A program made the position numbers and the translations under genes. This document shows, in pieces, positions 5,539 to 9,734 of a stretch of 9,734 nt of DNA. The stretch comes from an uncultured Coriobacteriaceae bacterium (GTDB lineage Bacteria; Actinomycetota; Coriobacteriia; Coriobacteriales; Eggerthellaceae). The stretch spans positions 1 to 9,734 of the forward strand of contig CACXFZ010000189.1 in NCBI GenBank assembly GCA_902767025.1, read 5' to 3'. Under the pieces are notes generated by a model. The model was not told the DNA's origin and did not search any database. It saw nothing but the letters and a program-made list of their open reading frames with translations. Numbering within the stretch: position 1 is the first letter of the stretch; every line of letters starts with the position of its first letter.

Positions 5539-7983
5539 ATGGATGCTTTCGCCATCATGCAGCTTGTGCTCGTCGCGCTTATGGTGGCCTGCACCTGCAC
5601 GATCTTGTCGCTGGTGCGCATCCACATGGGCGTCGAAAAAGAGCAGAGCACGGGCTGGCAGGTGGCCGTGGGCTTCATCTTCGGCGCCATCGCCGGCATC
5701 GGGACCGCGCTCGAAACCCCCTTCGGCGGCATCACGATCAACGTCCACGACACGGCGCCGCTGGCGGCCGGCCTGTTCTTCGGCGGGCCTGCGGGCATCG
5801 TCGCCGGCATCGTGGGAGCCCTGGCGCGCCTGACGGCGTCGTACTTCGGCGCGAACGAGTTCACGCACATGGCGGCCAGCCTGTCATGCATCATGGCCGG
5901 CGTCTACGCAGCCCTGCTGCGCAAGCACCTGTTCGACGACCGCATCCCCACCTGGCCCATGGCGATCGCCACAGGCGTGGTGGCCGAAGTGGTGCACCTG
6001 CTGCTCATCTTCGTCACCAACCCCGACGAAACCGAGCAGGCCCTGGAATACGCCCAGTACGGCACGATCCCCATGATCTTGCTGGTGGGCACCACGCTTG
6101 CCGTCTGCTCGATCGTCATAGCCCGGCTGAACAAGCAACCGCTGATGGTGCCGCGCGACAGCCGCGGGGTGGCCCAAATCGTGCAGAGCCGCCTGCTGGT
6201 GGGAGTCATCGCAGCATTCCTGGTGACCGTCGGCTTCACCGCCCTGGTGCAGGGCAACCTGGCGCGCACGCAGGCCACGGAGCTGCTGAGATTGAACATC
6301 GAGGACGTCAGGCAGGACATCGCAGACGCATCGAACGCCAACCTGCTGGGACTGACGAGGAACGCGGCGAGCATCTTGCACTCGGTCGATCAGGCAACCA
6401 ACGAGGAATGCGGGCAGCTGGCGCAGGAGCTCGACGTCGCCGAGGTCCACGCCATCGACGAAGACGGCATCATCGTGGCCACCAACGTGCCCGAGTTCGT
6501 GGGTTTCGACATGGCGTCCGGCAAGCAGTCCAGCGAGTTCCTGTCGCTTCTGCCCGGAGGCACCAAGGCCGAGCTCGCGCAGAGCTACCAGCCCATAAGC
6601 TACGACGAGAGCACGTCGCGCAAGTACGCCGGCGTGAGCGTCCCGGGCGGCATCGTGCAGGTGGGCTACGACGCGCAGAACTTCCTGGACGACCTTTCCG
6701 CCCAGGTGGAGTCGGCGGTGAAGAACCGCCGCGTGGGCCAAACCGGTCTGCTCGTGGTCATCGACGAGCAGGGCGACGTGGTGAGCACCCGCGGCGACGT
6801 TGCCGGGCGCGACGCCAATCAGCTGGCGCAGGACGCGGCGAAAGCCGGAGCCAGCACGATGTTCCGCACAACCTACGAGGGCCAGGAATGCTATGCCTAC
6901 GGCGAAGAGGTGGAGGGCTACAAGCTCGTCGCCATGCTGCCGATGTCCGAGGCGTTCTTCGCGCGCAACATGTCGGTGCTGACCATGTCGTACATGGAAG
7001 TGCTCGTGTTCGCGGCGCTGTTCCTGGTCATCTACTTCGCCATCAAGCGCGTGGTCGTGCGCAGCATCTGGAAGGTGAACGGGCGCCTGGGCCAGATCAC
7101 GCAGGGCGATTTGAACGTCGAGGTCGACGTGCGCGGCAGCACGGAGTTCGCATCGCTGTCCGACGACATCAACCAGACGGTGGGCGCGCTGAAGAACTCC
7201 ATCGCGGTGGTGCAGGCCGACCTGGAGATGGCAGCCGGCATCCAGGCGAACTCGCTGCCCGCCATCACGCCGGCCATCGAGGCGTACCCGCAGTTCGAGC
7301 TGTTCGCCAGCATGGAGCCCGCCAAGGAAGTGGGCGGCGACTTCTACGATTTCTTCCTCGTCGACGACGACCACCTGGCGCTTGTGGTGGCCGACGTGTC
7401 GGGCAAGGGCGTGCCCGCCGCGCTGTTCATGATGCAGTCGAAGACCGTGATCAAGATGGAAACGCTGTCGGGCCTGGACCCGGCCGGGGTGCTGCTGCGC
7501 ACCAACGCCGACTTGTCGGAGAAGAACGACGACGACATGTTCACCACCGCATGGATCGGCATCCTGGAGATTTCCACCGGCACGCTGGTCTACGCCGACG
7601 CCGGTCACGAGAAGATGGCCCTGTACCGCAACGGCGCCTGGGAGCTGCCGCCCAAGCCCAACGGGGCCGTGGCGCTGGCGGCGTTCGAGCCGGAGCTCTA
7701 CGACACCCTTCCCGACAAGTACCGCTTCCGCAACCACACGATCGTGTTGCAGCCGGGCGACGCGCTGCTGCAGTACACCGACGGCGTCACCGAGGCCACC
7801 GACGCGGACGACGAGCTGTTCGGCGAGGAGCGCTTGTTGGACACGCTCAACGATGTGCCGGACGCATCGCCCGAAAAGGTGCTACCGTATGTACGTGAGC
7901 AAGTTTCCGCATTCGTGCAGGAAGCCCCTCAGTTCGACGATCTGACCATGCTTGGTCTGTTGTACAAGGGATCTTCTGAGTAA
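5539..7983 (+). CDS. Membrane sensor SpoIIE/PP2C serine phosphatase (RsbU-like)
   Basis: An 814-residue phosphatase expected to dephosphorylate the STAS protein encoded next to it. Residues 1-200 hold about six hydrophobic segments with a 5TMR-LYT-like pattern (HDTAPLAAGLFFGGPAGIVAG at about 70-90, then ALARL). A helix at 219-238 and another at 486-502 bracket an extracytoplasmic region of about 245 residues that has a Cache/PAS-like look (paired AIDEDGIIVATN and VVIDEQGDVVSTRG strands). A HAMP-like linker occupies about 503-555. The catalytic PP2C domain spans 575-813 with metal-binding acidic motifs GGDFYDF (Asp601, Asp604), VADVSGKG (Asp619), YTDGVTE (Asp748) and FDDLTM (Asp800-Asp801), all present. 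ATG 5539 has GAAAGG at 5521-5526, a rather long 12-base spacing; ATG 5528 is out of frame. The signal sensed is unknown. Confidence 0.88.
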   Translation: MDAFAIMQLVLVALMVACTCTILSLVRIHMGVEKEQSTGWQVAVGFIFGAIAGIGTALETPFGGITINVHDTAPLAAGLFFGGPAGIVAGIVGALARLTASYFGANEFTHMAASLSCIMAGVYAALLRKHLFDDRIPTWPMAIATGVVAEVVHLLLIFVTNPDETEQALEYAQYGTIPMILLVGTTLAVCSIVIARLNKQPLMVPRDSRGVAQIVQSRLLVGVIAAFLVTVGFTALVQGNLARTQATELLRLNIEDVRQDIADASNANLLGLTRNAASILHSVDQATNEECGQLAQELDVAEVHAIDEDGIIVATNVPEFVGFDMASGKQSSEFLSLLPGGTKAELAQSYQPISYDESTSRKYAGVSVPGGIVQVGYDAQNFLDDLSAQVESAVKNRRVGQTGLLVVIDEQGDVVSTRGDVAGRDANQLAQDAAKAGASTMFRTTYEGQECYAYGEEVEGYKLVAMLPMSEAFFARNMSVLTMSYMEVLVFAALFLVIYFAIKRVVVRSIWKVNGRLGQITQGDLNVEVDVRGSTEFASLSDDINQTVGALKNSIAVVQADLEMAAGIQANSLPAITPAIEAYPQFELFASMEPAKEVGGDFYDFFLVDDDHLALVVADVSGKGVPAALFMMQSKTVIKMETLSGLDPAGVLLRTNADLSEKNDDDMFTTAWIGILEISTGTLVYADAGHEKMALYRNGAWELPPKPNGAVALAAFEPELYDTLPDKYRFRNHTIVLQPGDALLQYTDGVTEATDADDELFGEERLLDTLNDVPDASPEKVLPYVREQVSAFVQEAPQFDDLTMLGLLYKGSSE

Positions 7984-8007
7984 AGCTTTGCGAAGGGAGT
8001 TAAGCGT

Positions 8008-8310
8008 ATGATTTCGATCAACAACACAGTGCAAGGGGACGTCAACGAGATTTCCCTTGTGGGACGACTTGACGTGAAAGCCGCCAAGGACGTCGAGCAG
8101 GCTTTCGAAGAGGCGGCGTCCCAGCCCTACGACGTCGTGCTCGACCTGACCGAGCTCGACTACATCGCAAGCGCCGGCCTGCGCGCGCTGAAGCGCCTGA
8201 ATTCCGCGGTGAGCAAGAACGGCCACGAGCTGACGCTGCGCGGCGTGCAGCCCGACGTCATGGACGTGTTCGAGCTCACCGGCTTCGCTGCAATCCTGAA
8301 CTTCGGCTAG
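8008..8310 (+). CDS. STAS anti-anti-sigma factor (RsbV/SpoIIAA-like)
   Basis: A 100-residue single STAS domain. Family marks are the N-terminal ISLVGRLDV strand-turn (residues 15-23), VVLDLTELDYIASAGLRAL spanning 43-61, and a C-terminal DVMDVFELTGFAAIL helix. Ser55 in IASAGLR occupies the place of the reversible phosphoserine in this family. In the standard scheme the unphosphorylated form binds the kinase/anti-sigma partner; the kinase phosphorylates it and the phosphatase resets it. A good ribosome site (AAGGGAG) precedes ATG 8008. It starts 24 bases after the phosphatase stop and ends 18 bases before the kinase start, so the three genes are almost certainly one transcript. Length is normal. 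Confidence 0.9.
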   Translation: MISINNTVQGDVNEISLVGRLDVKAAKDVEQAFEEAASQPYDVVLDLTELDYIASAGLRALKRLNSAVSKNGHELTLRGVQPDVMDVFELTGFAAILNFG

Positions 8311-8328
8311 CACGGGAAAGGAGCGCAC

Positions 8329-8736
8329 ATGAAAAGCATCACGGTGCCCCCCACCGACGAGGATCCGAATCCCGTCATCGAGTTTGTGCGAGAAGAGCTG
8401 TCGAAGCACGACTGCCCCCCGAAGGCGATGTACCAGATCGAGGTCGTGATCGAAGAGATCATGGTCAACATCGTCAGGTATGCCCAGCTGAACGAAGACG
8501 ACGACATCGAAATCCGCTGCGAGGTCAACGAGGATCCCTTGAGCGTGACGATGCAGTTCCTGGACGGCGGCATTCCCTTCGACCCACTGGCGGCCGAAGA
8601 TGCCGACACGTCGCCCGATGCGCTGATGGAGCGCGAAGGCGGCCTGGGAATCCTGCTGGTCAAGAAGATGATGGACGACGTGAGCTACGCCTACGAGGAT
8701 GGCAAGAACACGCTCACCGTCCTGAAGAACCTGTAA
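8329..8736 (+). CDS. RsbW/SpoIIAB-like ATPase, serine kinase/anti-sigma factor
   Basis: A 135-residue GHKL-type ATPase domain. The N-box is VVIEEIMVNIVRYA with Glu42/Glu43 and Asn47; the G1 box is LDGGIPFDP (78-86); the G2 box is GGLGILLVKKMMDDV (104-118), followed by a terminal strand pair ending NTLTVLKNL. There is no histidine-kinase dimerisation domain, so it belongs to the small anti-sigma/STAS-kinase group. Expected roles are phosphorylation of Ser55 of the neighbouring STAS protein and inhibition of a partner, classically a sigma factor. No sigma gene is adjacent, so the target may be encoded elsewhere or be something other than a sigma factor. The ribosome site AAAGGAG lies eight or nine bases before ATG 8329. 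It ends the gene set. Confidence 0.9.
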   Translation: MKSITVPPTDEDPNPVIEFVREELSKHDCPPKAMYQIEVVIEEIMVNIVRYAQLNEDDDIEIRCEVNEDPLSVTMQFLDGGIPFDPLAAEDADTSPDALMEREGGLGILLVKKMMDDVSYAYEDGKNTLTVLKNL

Positions 8737-8747
8737 GACCAAGGCGG

Positions 8748-8807
8748 GCCTCGGAAGCACGACCTGTCGAAACCCTGGCCGAACGACGGCTCAGGGAAAA
8801 CCGAGGC
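8748..8807. repeat. Nested hairpin after the kinase gene
   Basis: GCCTCGG (8748-8754) is exactly mirrored by CCGAGGC (8801-8807). Inside it, CCCTG (8773-8777) plus GCC pairs with GGC (8788-8790) and CAGGG (8792-8796) around a 7-base loop. On the plus strand no T-run follows; on the minus strand the inner stem is followed by TTTCG. It could slow or end transcription from either of the two converging units, but it is not a textbook terminator. Confidence 0.4.
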
Positions 8808-8808
8808 G

Positions 8809-8927
8809 ATTCTGCCATGAAATCGCACGGTATGCACGTGCTTCGCCATTTCGGCGCGTGCATACCGTGCATTTTCATGCCATTGGAACCCGGATGACGT
8901 GCATACCGTGCATTTCCGTGGCAGAAT
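8809..8927. repeat. Three-copy CGTGCATACCGTGC inverted/direct repeat cluster
   Basis: The 14-mer occurs inverted at 8825-8838 and direct at 8857-8870 and 8898-8911. The inverted copy can pair with the first direct copy (8816-8838 with 8857-8879, 21 of 23 positions) or with the second (8809-8838 with 8898-8927, 27 of 30 positions counting one G-T), so the two long stems are mutually exclusive. The two direct copies head 41-base degenerate tandem units that both run on to CCCGGAT. Each 14-mer itself holds two CGTGC words nine bases apart. It lies between two converging genes. It could be a bidirectional terminator, a REP/BIME-like element or a regulator site; no gene lies in this 224-base gap. 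Confidence 0.8.
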
Positions 8928-8960
8928 GCCCCCGGATTTCCATTATCGGACAGGGGCCGG

Positions 8961-9407
8961 CTAAGCGGGTGGCGACCAGATCTTGTGGATGGGGGTGCCG
9001 GGGGCTACACGACCGCCCTGCACGACGCGGCAGAAGACGCCTTCACGGGGCATGATACAGTCGCCCATCGCATGGTAGATGGCGCAGTGCGCGTGGCATT
9101 CCTTGCCCACCTGCGTCAGTTCCAGGATGGCGTCCCCACATGCGAAGCGCGTGCCCAGAGGGTAGCCCTTCAAATCCCCCAGCCCTTCGACGATCAGGTT
9201 CTCGCCGAAAGCCCCGTTGCCCACATCGGCTCCCCACTCCTTGAACTCGTCGATGCGCTCACGGGCGAGCAGGCTCACCTGGCGATGCCACGACCCGGCA
9301 TGGGCGTCGTCCTGGATGCCGTGGTCGGCGACCAGCTCGACGGCGCCCGTCTCTGTCTTCTGGATTCCCTTGGTGCTGCTCGTGCAAACCGCAACAACCG
9401 TGCCCAT
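8961..9407 (-). CDS. MOSC-domain protein
   Basis: A 148-residue stand-alone MOSC domain. Visible family features are TKGIQK (12-17), the GIQDDAHAG run (30-38) corresponding to the usual GDxHxG turn, RQVSLLARE (42-50), GAFGENLIVEG (65-75), LGTRFACGDAILELTQ (84-99) and the cysteine segment GKECHAHC (101-108), which holds the conserved MOSC cysteine, here Cys104. CIMPREGVFCRVVQGG (117-132) completes the domain. MOSC domains act in sulfur transfer to, or handling of, molybdenum/tungsten cofactor; small single-domain ones often sit near cofactor genes in anaerobes, but none is visible here. The start at 9407 is set by AGGAAGG just upstream; the frame is open to 9491 but the extra residues do not resemble the family. 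It converges on the signalling genes and is probably unrelated to them. Confidence 0.85.
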   Translation of the reverse strand: MGTVVAVCTSSTKGIQKTETGAVELVADHGIQDDAHAGSWHRQVSLLARERIDEFKEWGADVGNGAFGENLIVEGLGDLKGYPLGTRFACGDAILELTQVGKECHAHCAIYHAMGDCIMPREGVFCRVVQGGRVAPGTPIHKIWSPPA

Positions 9408-9413
9408 GATGCA

Positions 9414-9420
9414 CCTTCCT
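9414..9420 (-). promoter_or_regulatory. Ribosome binding site fixing the MOSC start
   Basis: On the minus strand AGGAAGG is followed six bases later by ATG at 9407-9405. This favours the 148-residue product over the longer reading from 9491. Confidence 0.75.
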
Positions 9421-9472
9421 GTTGGACGACGCGCCGCTGCCACCTCGACGCGCCCGGTGCAATGGACGATTG

Positions 9473-9504
9473 GGCGTGCGCTACGCTGCACTACGTACGC
9501 ACCC
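9473..9504 (-). promoter_or_regulatory. Leader hairpin upstream of MOSC gene
   Basis: In plus coordinates GTGCG (9476-9480) and TACG (9482-9485) pair with CGTA (9494-9497) and CGCAC (9498-9502), with a one-base bulge and an 8-base loop; GG (9473-9474) and CC (9503-9504) extend it past another bulge. It lies 65-97 bases before the MOSC start, downstream of a TACAAT -10-like box at 9526-9521. The structure is clear; a regulatory role is conjecture. It does not show features I recognise as a known molybdenum-cofactor riboswitch. Confidence 0.35.
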
Positions 9505-9520
9505 GTGTTTGGCTGGCATC

Positions 9521-9526
9521 ATTGTA
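9521..9526 (-). promoter_or_regulatory. Candidate -10 box for the MOSC gene
   Basis: The minus strand reads TACAAT here, 113 bases before the start codon. The region about 17 bases further upstream has no convincing -35 box. This is the best -10 match found in the leader region, but a hexamer alone is weak evidence. Confidence 0.25.
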
Positions 9527-9540
9527 CCATCCGCCCCCAG

Positions 9541-9734
9541 CCCTTCTACGCCAGGGGGTTTCCATTCGCGGGACGGTGTGCGGGCCCGGTGTGCGGGGTG
9601 GGTTCCAACATGGCATGCAAACAGGACGACCTGTCTTGAACAGGGACGAACACAGAGAACTGTCCCCTCATATGACCGATGACCCTGTCAAGTAGCAGTA
9701 GAGTCCCAGCCCGCACGTCTGCAGGCTGGGACCC
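9541..9734. other. Right-edge non-coding region with small palindromes
   Basis: No convincing gene was found. It contains ACAGG/CCTGT around a 4-base centre (9621-9634), and GGGAC (9643-9647) mirrored by GTCCC (9662-9666), a shape like small REP hairpins. At the edge, GTCCCAGCC (9703-9711) pairs exactly with GGCTGGGAC (9724-9732). The last stem has 9 perfect pairs and could be a terminator cut off by the window edge, since any following T-run on the plus strand would lie outside. A minus-strand frame is open from the edge to about 9549, but it runs through both palindromes, shows no family signature, and is taken as chance. Confidence 0.45.

Noticed and set aside
5884..7898. Open frames of over 600 residues on both strands inside the phosphatase gene
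   Set aside because: They overlap a gene with full SpoIIE motifs and show Arg/His/Gly-rich low-complexity content without recognisable domains.
8809..8927. CRISPR-like array
   Set aside because: Only three copies, one inverted, with unequal spacing and related spacers; no cas genes.
8985..9695. 236-residue plus-strand frame
   Set aside because: It is mostly antisense to the MOSC gene, has no motif, and lacks a convincing ribosome site.
9408..9734. tRNA, SRP RNA, 6S or other structural RNA
   Set aside because: No cloverleaf or conserved core sequence of these RNAs could be recognised.

Overview
The window is GC-rich bacterial DNA. The codon use of its genes and the anaerobe-type gene set (NHLM-type peptide export, a SpoIIE/STAS/kinase switch, a stand-alone MOSC protein) fit a high-GC Gram-positive such as a gut Coriobacteriia/Eggerthellaceae member. 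That placement is an impression, not a proven assignment.

Layout. At the left edge, on the minus strand, is the first 40 codons of a PhnP-like metallo-beta-lactamase-fold hydrolase. A 440-base divergent intergenic region follows. It is AT-richer than its surroundings and full of dyads, including a perfect 26-bp inverted repeat. Three co-directional plus-strand genes come next: a very short NHLM/HlyD-like membrane adaptor (561-977), an NHLM-type ABC exporter with a complete C39 peptidase domain (997-3171), and a second NHLM-type ABC half-transporter whose N-terminal domain is not a peptidase (3183-5363). After about 175 bases come three more plus-strand genes forming a compact partner-switching module: a membrane sensor PP2C/SpoIIE phosphatase (5539-7983), a STAS anti-anti-sigma protein (8008-8310) and an RsbW/SpoIIAB-like ATPase/kinase (8329-8736). 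A repeat-rich convergent intergenic region separates these from a minus-strand MOSC-domain gene (8961-9407). The last 327 bases hold that gene's leader and several small palindromes but no convincing gene.

How the parts may work together. The three transport genes have the components expected of a system that cleaves a double-glycine-type leader and exports the peptide. The three signalling genes look like a sensor phosphatase that dephosphorylates the STAS protein, which then sequesters the kinase/anti-sigma protein. No precursor peptide, maturation enzyme or sigma factor is visible here, so both the cargo and the regulatory output must lie elsewhere or be unknown. The most noteworthy points are the pairing of an orphan NHLM exporter with an RsbU/V/W-like module, the miniaturised adaptor, the dyad-rich control region upstream, and a nested set of three CGTGCATACCGTGC repeats that can form competing hairpins after the second gene set.
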